Positions 52,305 to 61,177 of a stretch of 64,000 bases of DNA are shown piece by piece. The DNA lies in contig OY782506.1 in NCBI GenBank assembly GCA_963677755.1, positions 2,232,001 to 2,296,000 on the forward strand, in the 5' to 3' direction. A program made the translations under genes and the position numbers. The notes beneath the pieces were generated by a model that was given only the letters and a program-made list of their open reading frames with translations, was not told the origin of the DNA and did not search any database. The stretch's first letter is position 1; each line of letters starts with the position of its first letter. This DNA comes from JAIOSF01 sp963677755. GTDB lineage: Bacteria > Campylobacterota > Campylobacteria > Campylobacterales > Arcobacteraceae.

Positions 52305-53696
52305 TTAGTTAAATTTCTTTGTTGAGGCATCTGATACTAAATCATTTGCCATTTTACTTACATCTTGTGCTATTGAAGCTACTGAGTTAGCTTCATGTGC
52401 ATTTTCTTGTGTTACTCTATCTAACATTGTTACTGCATCATTTATTTGTTCAATTCCTGTCATCTGTTCTTTACTTGCACTAGATACATCTTCTATTAAT
52501 TGAATTGTTTGATTAAAGTTCTCATTTAATGATTCATATCCATGAATCATATCATCACTTACTTTTTTACCTTCATTTGCTTTTATACTTGCATTTTCTA
52601 CAAGAGCTTTAATCTCATTTGCTGCATCTGCACTTCTTGAAGCTAAGTTTCTAACCTCTTGAGCAACTACTGCGAACCCTTTTCCTGCTTCCCCTGCTGT
52701 TGCTGCTTCTACAGCTGCATTTAAAGAAAGTATATTTGTTTGGAATGCTATTTGGTCTATTACTGTTATCGCTTCATTGATTGCTGTTACTTGTGAGTTT
52801 ATCTCATCCATTGAAGTTGATGTTTTAGAAGCTAAGTTCATACCATTTGAAACTTCTGTTTTTACTTTTGAACCTAATTCTGACATTTTAGAAGCATTAT
52901 TAGCATTGTTTCTTGTAATACTTGTTATCTCTTCTACTGCTGCTGCTGTTTCTTCTAAAGAGGCTGCTTGTTGGTTTGCTTTATTTGCTAAGTTATTTAC
53001 ACTCTCTGTCATTGTTGAAGAGTTTGTTTGAAGGTGTTGTCCGTTTGAGAGGTTTTGTTTTGCACTATGAACAAGAGAATTACCCAAAGTATTTACTGAT
53101 TCTAAAACTACTCTCATATCCTCTTTTATCTTTTCTGAAATTGTTATTTTTGGAGTAAAATCATCTTTTGAATAAGCTAGTAAAACACTTGATAGTTCAC
53201 TCATAATTGTTTCTAATTCATCTAACATTTTATTAACATTAACTGTAAGTGTTGAAATCATTGGATTATTAGAGTGTGCTTTTGATCTACATTTAAATAT
53301 ACCTTGTTCTACTTTATCAGTAATAAGTACAATTTCACCCATAACTTTCATATCATCTTGAAGATTTGATTCAAAAACATCAACTGCATCATTAATTTTT
53401 GAGATGATAGTTCCTATTTCGTCACTTCTCATATCTGTTACTTTTTCTATCTTATTTTGCTTCAAAGAAACAAAATTTAAAAACTCATTAAAATAACTAT
53501 CAAACTTCTCAATACCTTCTGTTGTATTCTTCATAATCATATAACTCGACCAAGCTACAGTTGCACCACATCCCACTATTAAAAAAATAACAATATCTGT
53601 TTTGCCAAAATACCCAGCCATTCCAACTGTTACTAATCCTAATAAGGAAAGTACCATATTAAAAAAGATACTCTGCTTTGTTGACATATTTCCCAT
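52305..53696 (-). CDS. CetA-like methyl-accepting chemotaxis protein
   Basis: Chemoreceptor of about 463 residues. I use the ATG at 53696 after GGGGAAA; a TTG at 53711 would add five residues. Two membrane helices form a short hairpin near residues 8-28 and 30-53 with almost no periplasmic part. HAMP-like segments follow, and then the signalling tip (IDQIAFQTNILSLNAAVEAATAGEAGKGFAVVA; key E and Q residues) in a long coiled coil. With no ligand domain of its own, it should receive input from the FAD-PAS protein encoded next to it. This matches CetA. Confidence 0.85.
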   Translation of the reverse strand: MGNMSTKQSIFFNMVLSLLGLVTVGMAGYFGKTDIVIFLIVGCGATVAWSSYMIMKNTTEGIEKFDSYFNEFLNFVSLKQNKIEKVTDMRSDEIGTIISKINDAVDVFESNLQDDMKVMGEIVLITDKVEQGIFKCRSKAHSNNPMISTLTVNVNKMLDELETIMSELSSVLLAYSKDDFTPKITISEKIKEDMRVVLESVNTLGNSLVHSAKQNLSNGQHLQTNSSTMTESVNNLANKANQQAASLEETAAAVEEITSITRNNANNASKMSELGSKVKTEVSNGMNLASKTSTSMDEINSQVTAINEAITVIDQIAFQTNILSLNAAVEAATAGEAGKGFAVVAQEVRNLASRSADAANEIKALVENASIKANEGKKVSDDMIHGYESLNENFNQTIQLIEDVSSASKEQMTGIEQINDAVTMLDRVTQENAHEANSVASIAQDVSKMANDLVSDASTKKFN

Positions 53697-53808
53697 ATTA
53701 CATTTCCCCAATTTTTTTGTTTTTATTCTACACTAAAGTGACTAAAATAAAGATTTAAGTTATGAAAAATTATAAGCAAATATTATAAAATAAAAATTTT
53801 GAATACTC

Positions 53809-55545
53809 TTAACTCATAAAACCAACTGTTTTATCTTTATCAAATTGTCCTTTTTCCTCTTTTTGAATCTCTTCTAAAAAAGCTTCAACTGTAAATTCAG
53901 CTTGTTCATCTATTGCTAACTTATATGCTGTATTTTTAATCACTAACTCAATTTGACCACCAGTAAGTGATGATTTTGCTAGTTTTTTAACATCAAAATT
54001 CTTTTCTAAAGGTAACTCTGATGGAAGTAGCTTTTCCCAAAGAATAGCTCTTTGTTCTAAGTTTGGTTTTAAAAACTCAATTTTATAATTAAACCTTCTT
54101 GAAAATGCTTTATCAATACTATCTAATAGATTTGTAGTTGCAACAAGTATTCCTTCAAATCTTTCAATTTGTTCTAAAAATATATTTTGCATTTGATTGT
54201 GCATTTTATCACTACCACTTATTTGTCCACTTACACGATTACTTAAAAATTGATCCGCTTCATTTAATAAAAGGACTGGTTCTGTTTTAGTTTTTGTACA
54301 TAATTCTTTGTATTCGTCAAATATTTTTCGTACATTCTTTTCACTCTCACCTACATACATAGATAAAATCTTACTACAATCAAAACTTAATACTTGTTTT
54401 TTTAATGATTTTGCTAAAGCTAATGCTGTAATTGTTTTTCCAGTACCTGCTGCCCCATAAAAAATAATTTTTGCATCGATCCCTTTTTTCTTATCTTTTA
54501 TTCCCCATTTTTTAAGGCGATCTATAACACTTTTATCTACTTGTTTAAGCAATAAATCTAAGGTCTTTTTTGTTTTTTCATTAAGCACAACATCTTCTAG
54601 CGATTTTTTAGGTTCTATAAGTTCAAACATCTCTTGATCTTGTATAAGCATATCAAGTTTTATTTTTTGTTGTCGTTTCTCTTTTTTTACTGGATGGGAT
54701 ATTTTATATAAAATAGACTCAGGAATATAAAAATTTCTATTTATTCCCCCAAAAGGTGTCAACATCTCATCATAATCAATAAGCCCATTTGAGATTAAAT
54801 TTCCACTCTCTTCTAATAAGCTTCTGTGTTTTATTTTTTCATAATCATCATCAGAAACTAGTGCAATCAAAGAGTTCATATCTCGTATAGATTCATCACT
54901 TCCACCATACTCTTCTTTTAAAAGAGCTAAAAATATCATCTGTTCTTTCTCTTCAAGATTATGCTGCTTAAAAAAATCTTCAAGCATAATCGTACTACTT
55001 GTAGTTTCAACTCTCTCTTTAATTCTATTTTCTAATAAAGATAATTTACTTCTAAGACGATTTGCATTTGGAGAGTTTTCATCAAAATTATGTTTTACTA
55101 TATTAAGTTTTTGTGCCAAATCAATTTTAAAAAACTGATCTTGTAAATATTCAAGATGATCACTATACTCTTTAATATCTGGGAGTGTAAGTTCTAAAGA
55201 ACCAACTTCAAGAAGTTTTAAAAAAGAGCTACTTAAACTTACTGCTGTATTTATCAACTCCAATTGAGACAATTCACTTATCTTTGTTGTAATAAAATTG
55301 CTTTGTGTAATCCAACCAAGTTCTAGAAGATTTTTAATAAGATACACATGTTCTATATGTTCAAGTTTTTTAATATCATAAAACTCACTTAAAATATCTA
55401 CAACCAAAATGTTGTCATTTCCTATTATATATTGCCGTGTAAGATATTGTAAAACTTTTACTTCTTCTTTGTTACATTTTAAATGTGCATATATATCTAA
55501 CTTACATACATCTTGTGATTCCACAAATAATTTAACATTTTTCAC
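53809..55545 (-). CDS. Winged-helix/AAA+ ATPase
   Basis: ATPase of 578 residues from the GTG at 55545, preceded by AAGAGAG; a TTG at 55584 would overlap ribF by 53 bases. The N-terminal 300 residues are helical and polar, possibly with winged-helix elements. The AAA+ core has Walker A GAAGTGKT near residue 365, Walker B LLLNEADQF near 423 (Asn at the usual Asp), the Arg in SRRFNYKI, and sensor 2 SSLTGGQIELV near 540. It resembles the ClpX/FtsH-like ATPase subset without protease or HEXXH. The client is unknown; it is downstream of ribF and probably co-transcribed. Confidence 0.75.
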   Translation of the reverse strand: MKNVKLFVESQDVCKLDIYAHLKCNKEEVKVLQYLTRQYIIGNDNILVVDILSEFYDIKKLEHIEHVYLIKNLLELGWITQSNFITTKISELSQLELINTAVSLSSSFLKLLEVGSLELTLPDIKEYSDHLEYLQDQFFKIDLAQKLNIVKHNFDENSPNANRLRSKLSLLENRIKERVETTSSTIMLEDFFKQHNLEEKEQMIFLALLKEEYGGSDESIRDMNSLIALVSDDDYEKIKHRSLLEESGNLISNGLIDYDEMLTPFGGINRNFYIPESILYKISHPVKKEKRQQKIKLDMLIQDQEMFELIEPKKSLEDVVLNEKTKKTLDLLLKQVDKSVIDRLKKWGIKDKKKGIDAKIIFYGAAGTGKTITALALAKSLKKQVLSFDCSKILSMYVGESEKNVRKIFDEYKELCTKTKTEPVLLLNEADQFLSNRVSGQISGSDKMHNQMQNIFLEQIERFEGILVATTNLLDSIDKAFSRRFNYKIEFLKPNLEQRAILWEKLLPSELPLEKNFDVKKLAKSSLTGGQIELVIKNTAYKLAIDEQAEFTVEAFLEEIQKEEKGQFDKDKTVGFMS

Positions 55546-56419
55546 TAATTTCTCTCTTTTTAAACCAATTTTTTGTATTTTCAATATCTAATAATATTTG
55601 CTTTTTTAACTCATCATAAACTTCGTATTTTTTATTGTCTCTTAGCTTATCATAAAAAACAATTTCTATTATCTTAGGAATATCAAGCGAAGAAATATCT
55701 TCTAAGATATGTGTCTCAACAGCAAAATTTCCATCTGTAGAAACTCTATGACCTATAAAAGAAACAGAGTTATAAGCAACATTATTTAAAATTGTTTTTG
55801 TAATATAAATACCCTCTTGTGGTATTAAAAAATCTTTTACATTAATATTAATTGTAGGAACAAACTGTTTTGAACCCAATCCTTGTCCTGCAATATGATG
55901 CCCTTGAAGAGTATAATTATATCCTAAAAGTTTATTTGCAATTTTGATATTTCCATCTCTTAAGTATTCTCTAATCACCCTTGAGTGAACTGCAATATCT
56001 GCTATTTTATATTCATCAACTACAATTACTTCCCCGTGAAACATCTCTTTTAAACTCTCAATATCACACTTTGCTTTATGTCCAAAATGAAAATCATAGC
56101 CTACAACTATTTTTTGTAAGTTAGGAAATTCTTCATTAAGCAAATAGATAAACTCTTCTCCACTAAGGTGTTTTATATTTTCCAATTCATAATAAAAAAG
56201 TGGGAAAGAGGTATGTTTCATTCTACTTGCATCAGGAGAAAGGTTGGCATATTGAGTAGATATTACTGCAATCGCACCATTTATATCTAATCTTGAAAAT
56301 AGCTGTTGATGTGCTTTGTGCATCCCATCAAAACCACCTATTGCAATGCTTGTTATTTTATTTTTTATATAAATTCCTTTTGAAATTAAAGTTATAAATT
56401 TAATTTGATATAATACCAC
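55532..56419 (-). CDS. ribF: Bifunctional riboflavin kinase / FAD synthetase
   Basis: RibF of up to 295 residues. The FMN adenylyltransferase domain has AIGGFDGMHKAHQ (nucleotidylyl HXGH-like loop) near residues 26-38, VVGYDFHFGHKA near 128 and VHSRVIREYLRDG near 165; the flavokinase domain follows (GLGSKQFVPTININ). The listed GTG at 56419 is only one option. An AUA at 56368 lies 6 bases after AAGGA and gives a start close to where many RibF proteins begin. The end overlaps the AAA+ gene by 14 bases. Confidence 0.9.
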   Translation of the reverse strand: MVLYQIKFITLISKGIYIKNKITSIAIGGFDGMHKAHQQLFSRLDINGAIAVISTQYANLSPDASRMKHTSFPLFYYELENIKHLSGEEFIYLLNEEFPNLQKIVVGYDFHFGHKAKCDIESLKEMFHGEVIVVDEYKIADIAVHSRVIREYLRDGNIKIANKLLGYNYTLQGHHIAGQGLGSKQFVPTININVKDFLIPQEGIYITKTILNNVAYNSVSFIGHRVSTDGNFAVETHILEDISSLDIPKIIEIVFYDKLRDNKKYEVYDELKKQILLDIENTKNWFKKREISEKC

Positions 56420-56421
56420 AT

Positions 56422-56437
56422 ATCTTCTTTAGAAGAT
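56422..56437. promoter_or_regulatory. Inverted repeat between ribF and rlmH
   Basis: ATCTTC-TTTA-GAAGAT is a perfect 6-bp dyad in the narrow divergent gap between ribF and rlmH. It could be an operator, but it is short and the region is AT-rich. Confidence 0.3.
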
Positions 56438-56469
56438 TTAATTTATAAAAAATCATTAAGGAATCTCCT

Positions 56470-56934
56470 ATTAACTGTAAAATAAATATCTTTCAAATTG
56501 TTAAAAAATCAAATGATCAATTTGAACCCATAGTCAATGAATTTATAAAAATGTCTAGTAGATTTGCTAAAGTTGAAGTGCATAGTTTATTTAACAAACA
56601 AATCTCTAAAGCACAAACAGTAGGTGAACTTGAATCACAAAAAGCATACAATGAGCTTTATATACCGAAACTATCAAATGGATACAATATTGCCCTTGAT
56701 GTATTAGGAAAACAAATAGATAGTTTTGAATTTAGTACTCTTTTAGAAGACAAAATAACTATAAATTTTTTTATTGGAGGCGCATACGGATTCGATAGAG
56801 AATTTTTAGCTAAATGCGATAAAACCATATCTCTTAGTCAACTTACAATGGCACATAAAGTTGCAAATTTAGTTCTTTGTGAACAAGTTTTTCGTTCTCT
56901 TTGTATATTAAACAATCACCCGTATCATAAATAA
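56470..56934 (+). CDS. rlmH: 23S rRNA m3Psi1915 methyltransferase RlmH, AUU start
   Basis: SPOUT methyltransferase that methylates pseudouridine 1915 in helix 69. From ATG at 56551 the frame gives only 127 residues and lacks the first beta strand of the fold. The same frame continues upstream with conserved-looking sequence (NCKINIFQIVKKSNDQF and PIVNEFIKM) to an in-frame stop at 56446, and contains no ATG, GTG or TTG there. An AUU at 56470 stands 6 bases after AAGGA and gives 154 residues, against 155 in E. coli RlmH. The C-terminal half has the SAM-binding loop FFIGGAYGFD and SLSQLTMAHKVANLVLCEQVFR. I therefore propose an AUU start. Confidence 0.8.
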   Translation: MNCKINIFQIVKKSNDQFEPIVNEFIKMSSRFAKVEVHSLFNKQISKAQTVGELESQKAYNELYIPKLSNGYNIALDVLGKQIDSFEFSTLLEDKITINFFIGGAYGFDREFLAKCDKTISLSQLTMAHKVANLVLCEQVFRSLCILNNHPYHK

Positions 56935-56961
56935 GTTTAGAATAATTTAGTTAACTTTTAG

Positions 56962-56967
56962 TATAAT
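56962..56967 (+). promoter_or_regulatory. -10 box of the dksA-like gene
   Basis: TATAAT 30 bases before the GTG start at 56998, in the 63-base gap after rlmH. The ribosome binding site is the weak AGGACAAAAA. Confidence 0.5.
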
Positions 56968-56997
56968 CCCACAACATTATAATAATAGGACAAAAAA

Positions 56998-57354
56998 GTG
57001 GCTTCGAATAAACAGATAGAAGAGTTAAAAGAGATGTTAATTGAAAGAAAAAACATCATTGAGAGTAACATAGCTGATAGTATAGATAATATTTCTAAAT
57101 TAAATGATTGCGATTGTAAAGACGACTTAGATTATGCAGAAGCTAGTAGTGATAGCTTTACTTCTGGTATAATAATAAATCAACAAAAACAAGAGCTAAA
57201 AGAGATTGATGAAGCTCTCAAAAATATAGAGAACAATACTTATGGTATATGTGAAATGTGTGATGAGATGATTGCAATAGGAAGATTAAAGGCAAAACCA
57301 TTTGCAAAATTTTGTACAGATTGTAGAGAGATTCACGAAAACAACAATCAATAA
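56998..57354 (+). CDS. DksA/TraR-type zinc-finger regulator
   Basis: Protein of 118 residues with an N-terminal coiled coil (residues 5-75) and a C-terminal C4 zinc finger CEMC (X)17-18 CTDC near residues 86-110 (YGICEMCDEMI, FAKFCTDCREI). The DksA family enters the RNA polymerase secondary channel and works with ppGpp on stable-RNA promoters. The coiled-coil tip carries Asp residues (CKDDLDYAEASSD). The start is GTG. A short form of DksA, as in H. pylori. Confidence 0.88.
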   Translation: MASNKQIEELKEMLIERKNIIESNIADSIDNISKLNDCDCKDDLDYAEASSDSFTSGIIINQQKQELKEIDEALKNIENNTYGICEMCDEMIAIGRLKAKPFAKFCTDCREIHENNNQ

Positions 57355-57372
57355 GATAAAAAAGGGGTTACA

Positions 57373-58392
57373 ATGGGTTTAAAAAAATATATATTAGGTT
57401 CAGTTATTTTAGTATTAGCAGTTTTTGCTTATACTTTTAGTCTAGCATCAGGTGATTATAGAGTTGAATTATTTGATTATGTTTTAATACTCCCTATTGC
57501 CATTTGGATAGTTGTTCCAACATTAGTACTCTTTGTACTCTCTGTTTTACATATTCTTTTTTATGGTGCAAAAAACTACTTTACAATAAAAGCAATAACA
57601 AAAGATACAGAAACATTAACAACGCTTATCAATAAAAAACTTTTAAATGAATCATCAAAGTCTAATTTCCAAAATAGTCATCTAAAAGAACTTGGTTCAA
57701 TAATAGAACAACTTGATATTGATATTACAAACAGTAATTTCAGTTCTGAAAATAAAATAATCAATAAAACTATTGACCAAATATTTGCAATTAACTCAGG
57801 AAAATATATCTCTACAAAAGAGTTAAAACTAGACAACCATAATCCACTAATGATAAAAAACTTTAAAAACAGAATTGAACAAGATGTTGAATTTGCACTT
57901 GAAGTTGTTCAAAAAAGTACAAACTATCCTCAAGAGATACTTAAACCTGCATTTTTTAAAGTTTTAGAAAATAAATCAATTACTACAATTAAAAAACTAC
58001 TTGATAGTGTAACATTTGATGAAGAGATGGTTATAGCACTTCTTAAAAAAGATGGGGAACAAGAGAACCAATTTGCAATGACAAATGAGCAAATATTAAA
58101 TATCATCAAAAAAGTTAAACTTACAAATACACAGCTAATTGAAGTTGCAAAAAATTATAAAGTTCTTATGTCTCCAGATCAGATTATTAAACTTTTTGAA
58201 GATTTTACTTTAGAAAATGAAGAATATACTCTTGCTTATCTTTATGTCTTAGCAGAGTACGAAATGGTTGATAAGATGAGAGATATATTAGACAATAGTG
58301 CACCTACTGAATTTGCACCTTTTAAGGCATTAGTTGACTTAAAAGATAGTGGAAAAAACACTTACTCTTTAGATTCTATTTGTTATAAATAA
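57373..58392 (+). CDS. Membrane protein with a long cytosolic helical domain, unknown
   Basis: Protein of 339 residues with two membrane helices near residues 5-25 and 36-62 and then about 275 cytosolic residues. The soluble part is predicted helical with a repeated-helix look (KPAFFKVLENKSITTIKKLLDSV; SPDQIIKLFEDF). It lies between dksA and dusB on the same strand with short gaps, so co-transcription is likely. I recognise no family; similar proteins appear among Campylobacterota hypothetical membrane proteins. Confidence 0.7.
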   Translation: MGLKKYILGSVILVLAVFAYTFSLASGDYRVELFDYVLILPIAIWIVVPTLVLFVLSVLHILFYGAKNYFTIKAITKDTETLTTLINKKLLNESSKSNFQNSHLKELGSIIEQLDIDITNSNFSSENKIINKTIDQIFAINSGKYISTKELKLDNHNPLMIKNFKNRIEQDVEFALEVVQKSTNYPQEILKPAFFKVLENKSITTIKKLLDSVTFDEEMVIALLKKDGEQENQFAMTNEQILNIIKKVKLTNTQLIEVAKNYKVLMSPDQIIKLFEDFTLENEEYTLAYLYVLAEYEMVDKMRDILDNSAPTEFAPFKALVDLKDSGKNTYSLDSICYK

Positions 58393-58403
58393 TCTCCATA
58401 AAA

Positions 58404-59339
58404 ATGGATAACAAAATCATAGACTTCTCAAAACCTGTAATAGCTCTAGCTCCACTTGCAGGTTACACAGATCTCCCTTTTAGATCTGTTGTAAAAAATT
58501 TTGGCGTTGATTATACTGTTAGTGAAATGATTAGTTCCAATGCACTTGCTTACAATAGTGAAAAAACAAAAAAGATGTTGACAAAATCTAGCAATGAAGA
58601 CCCTTATTTTATACAACTTTCAGGAAGTAAACCTGATATTATGCAACTTGCTGTTGAAAAATTAAATGAGATAGAAGGTATTGCAGGGATTGATTTAAAT
58701 TGTGGTTGTCCTGCGCCAAAAGTATTTAATCATGGAAGTGGTTCTAATTTACTTGGGGATCTTCCAAGATTACAACTGATGTTAAAAACTATCAAAAAAT
58801 ACTCTAATAAACACTACACAACAGCAAAAATTAGAATTGGTATTGATGAAAAAATCCCACTAGATATTGCACGTGCAATTGAAGATTGTGGTGTTGATTT
58901 TATAGCAGTTCATGGTCGTACAAAAAAAGGAGCATATAAAGCCCCTGTAGACTATGATGCAATTGCAGCAATAAAAGAGGTTGTAAAAATGCCAGTTATT
59001 GCAAATGGTGACATTACAGACTTAGCAAAAGCACAATATGTTTTAAACCACACAAAAGCAGATGGGATAATGATAGGAAGGGGTGCGGTTGGGAAACCTT
59101 GGGTATTTCACCAAATTGCATCAAATAATGAACTAATTTCAAGTGAACTAAAAAAAGAGATTATTATTGAACATTTCAATAAAATGATAGAACACTATGA
59201 AGAGTATGGAGTGGTGATGTTTAGAAAGCATTTACATACTTATTCAAAAGGGTATGATGGGGCAAATAATTTTAGAGAAAAAATAAATACAATAACATCT
59301 TCTGATGAGATGTTACAAGTAATAAAAGAGTTTTTTTAG
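58404..59339 (+). CDS. dusB: tRNA-dihydrouridine synthase (DusB-like)
   Basis: Flavoenzyme of 311 residues that reduces uridines in tRNA D-loops. It has an FMN-binding TIM barrel with LAPLAGYTDLPFR near residue 15, the proton-donor Cys in DLNCGCPAPKV near 98, KIRIGID, AVHGRTKKGAY near 170 and ANGDI and GIMIGRGAVGKPW near 205-226. DusB is the closest subfamily by sequence, without certainty. Its end overlaps the converging response regulator by 4 bases. Confidence 0.9.
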   Translation: MDNKIIDFSKPVIALAPLAGYTDLPFRSVVKNFGVDYTVSEMISSNALAYNSEKTKKMLTKSSNEDPYFIQLSGSKPDIMQLAVEKLNEIEGIAGIDLNCGCPAPKVFNHGSGSNLLGDLPRLQLMLKTIKKYSNKHYTTAKIRIGIDEKIPLDIARAIEDCGVDFIAVHGRTKKGAYKAPVDYDAIAAIKEVVKMPVIANGDITDLAKAQYVLNHTKADGIMIGRGAVGKPWVFHQIASNNELISSELKKEIIIEHFNKMIEHYEEYGVVMFRKHLHTYSKGYDGANNFREKINTITSSDEMLQVIKEFF

Positions 59340-59725
59340 TTTTTTTCTTCTAGATATGCTATGACAGCTTTTAATAGTTCTTCAATATCAAGTGGCTTTA
59401 ATAGATACCTATATATTCCTATCTCATCTGCTCGTAGAAATGAATCATAATCAGCATCGGCTGTCATTAGAATTGATGGCATCTCTTCTTTAATAGCTTT
59501 TATCTTTGCAACCATATCAAGTCCGTCCATTTCAGACATTTTCAAGTCAGTAATCACAAAATCAATATGTTGATTTGATTGAAAAACTTTGAGACCTTCC
59601 TCTCCATCTTTGCAAATAAAGACATTGTTAAACACTTTAGTTAAAACTGGTGCAATTGAATCTGCAATCAATTTGTCATCTTCAACAAATAGTATATTTT
59701 TATCTTTTAGTATATCTATATTCAA
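59336..59725 (-). CDS. Single-domain response regulator
   Basis: Receiver-only protein of 129 residues with VEDDKLIAD near residue 16, the phosphoacceptor in FVITDLKMSEMDGL (Asp near 60), ILMTAD with the Thr, and RYLLKPLDIEELL with the Lys. No output domain, so it may relay phosphate or bind a partner, as CheY does. The start is TTG at 59725. No kinase is adjacent. It follows the atpE terminator, so it has its own transcript or is read through. Confidence 0.9.
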   Translation of the reverse strand: MNIDILKDKNILFVEDDKLIADSIAPVLTKVFNNVFICKDGEEGLKVFQSNQHIDFVITDLKMSEMDGLDMVAKIKAIKEEMPSILMTADADYDSFLRADEIGIYRYLLKPLDIEELLKAVIAYLEEKN

Positions 59726-59738
59726 GTTTTTGCCTAAA

Positions 59739-59774
59739 AAAAAAGCTAAGTGGTATATGCCACTTAGCTTTTTT
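59739..59774 (-). terminator. Strong intrinsic terminator after atpE
   Basis: GCTAAGTGG and CCACTTAGC form the stem around a six-base loop, with A- and T-runs on both sides, so it can act on both strands. It lies 16 bases past the atpE stop on the minus strand. Confidence 0.9.
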
Positions 59775-59789
59775 AATTATAAGATATGA

Positions 59790-60104
59790 TTACCCTAAAA
59801 ATGGGTTAGCATATAATGCAATTAAAGCAATTACAAGTGTATAAATAACTTGTGCTTCAATCATCGCTAAAGCAATGAACATTGTAGTCATAAGTTTTCC
59901 ACCCATACCAGGGTTTCTAGCAGTACCAGCGATTGTTGCAGCAGCAGTATTACCCATACCAACAGCTCCACCAAGAGCAGCAAGACCAAGTCCAACACCA
60001 GCAGCAAGTACTGAGTAAGCTTTTAAAGTTTCGTTAGCAACATTTGCATCAGATGCGAAAGCAGCAGTTGCAATTGCAACCATTAAGAATAGAATTTTTT
60101 TCAT
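59790..60104 (-). CDS. atpE: ATP synthase F0 subunit c
   Basis: Subunit c of 104 residues. After a cleavable-looking signal segment (MKKILFLMVAIATAAFASDA), two membrane helices carry the Gly/Ala-rich GVGLGLAALGGAVGMG and the ion-binding carboxylate Glu in LAMIEAQVIYTL. The RNP loop (GTARNPGM) links them and contacts the rotor stalk. Genes for the other F0F1 subunits are absent, as is usual in Campylobacterota, where atpE stands alone. A good AAAGGAACAATAG site precedes the ATG. Confidence 0.95.
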   Translation of the reverse strand: MKKILFLMVAIATAAFASDANVANETLKAYSVLAAGVGLGLAALGGAVGMGNTAAATIAGTARNPGMGGKLMTTMFIALAMIEAQVIYTLVIALIALYANPFLG

Positions 60105-60259
60105 CTATTGTTCCTTTTATAATATTTAATTGTACCAAAAGTCCGTTCGGCTAGCGTAACCATATCAAAAAGAGATATAGCAATACAAACATAAATGCCT
60201 ATATTTCCCTACTAAATACTTTTAAGTGGTGCAATTATATAGAAAAGTTTATTAAAAGT

Positions 60260-61156
60260 TTATTGTAGATGTGCATCCATTGAAAATATTTCTTCAATTA
60301 TCGACTCTAATTCCTTAATATAATTACTATAAGTCATATTTTTCACCACTTGATAATTTTCTTTTTGTATCTTTTTAAGTTCCTCTTTATTTCCAAGAAG
60401 AGCATCTACTTTAAAAGAAAGAGTTGTATCATTTTGACCAAATACCAAAGAGAAAGGATCAATAATCTCTGAAGCAGCATTGTCTCTACTTACAAATACA
60501 GCGTTTTTTAAAAACATTGCTTTTAAAACACTAGCTGCAAAAAGTTTTTGTTTTGTTGGAAATATAAATATATCAGAAACTATAAAAAGCTCATCGCTAT
60601 TTGCATAATTCTCCAAAATAATTGTTTGTTTATCTAACTTAAAGTGTTTCACCCTTTCTTGAAGTTTCTCGACTTGTTGAGTATTTGTATCTATCAAAAT
60701 TTTATAGTTTTTATTTTCCAAATTTATTATTGTTTTTAAAAAATTCTCTAAACCACTTGAAATTAAGTCTTTTCCTGTAAAGTAAATTATTCTTTGTTCT
60801 TTTTTTATCTCATATTTTTTTCTAAAATCTTTTTTAATTTGTTTATCATATTTTATTTGAGTATTAATGTAAGGATATAGGACAAAAATTTTATCCTCTT
60901 TTATATATGTTCTCTTTTCACATATTTTTTCTTTCATACTATTTGAATTTACAATTGTTATTTTTGAGTGTTCTGCCATATCTAAAGCTTTAGTATTGAT
61001 AGAACCTTGGTGAAAGTATATATCTGGGTATTTTTTTTCTTTTAGTAGTAATTTTTCTAAAAATGTTTGCTCTTGGAAATATGTTAGTTCAAACTTTTTT
61101 TCTAATTCTTTGATTACTTTTGTTTTAGTATTAATTGCAATATGTAGTTTTTCCAT
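60260..61156 (-). CDS. GT4-type glycosyltransferase
   Basis: Protein of 298 residues resembling the GT-B fold of family 4: an N-terminal half with DIYFHQGSINTK, VLYPYINTQIKY as linker, and a C-terminal domain with IYFTGKDLISSGLENFL, NYANSDELFIVSDIFIFPTKQKLFAASVLKAMFLKNAVFVSRDNAASEII. The family acidic EX7E appears weakened (KLFAASVLKAM in place of EXFG..LEAMA). Substrate and acceptor unknown. It is monocistronic or first in a run with the two following minus-strand genes upstream. Confidence 0.72.
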   Translation of the reverse strand: MEKLHIAINTKTKVIKELEKKFELTYFQEQTFLEKLLLKEKKYPDIYFHQGSINTKALDMAEHSKITIVNSNSMKEKICEKRTYIKEDKIFVLYPYINTQIKYDKQIKKDFRKKYEIKKEQRIIYFTGKDLISSGLENFLKTIINLENKNYKILIDTNTQQVEKLQERVKHFKLDKQTIILENYANSDELFIVSDIFIFPTKQKLFAASVLKAMFLKNAVFVSRDNAASEIIDPFSLVFGQNDTTLSFKVDALLGNKEELKKIQKENYQVVKNMTYSNYIKELESIIEEIFSMDAHLQ

Positions 61157-61177
61157 ACTGCAATTATACCAAAAGAA

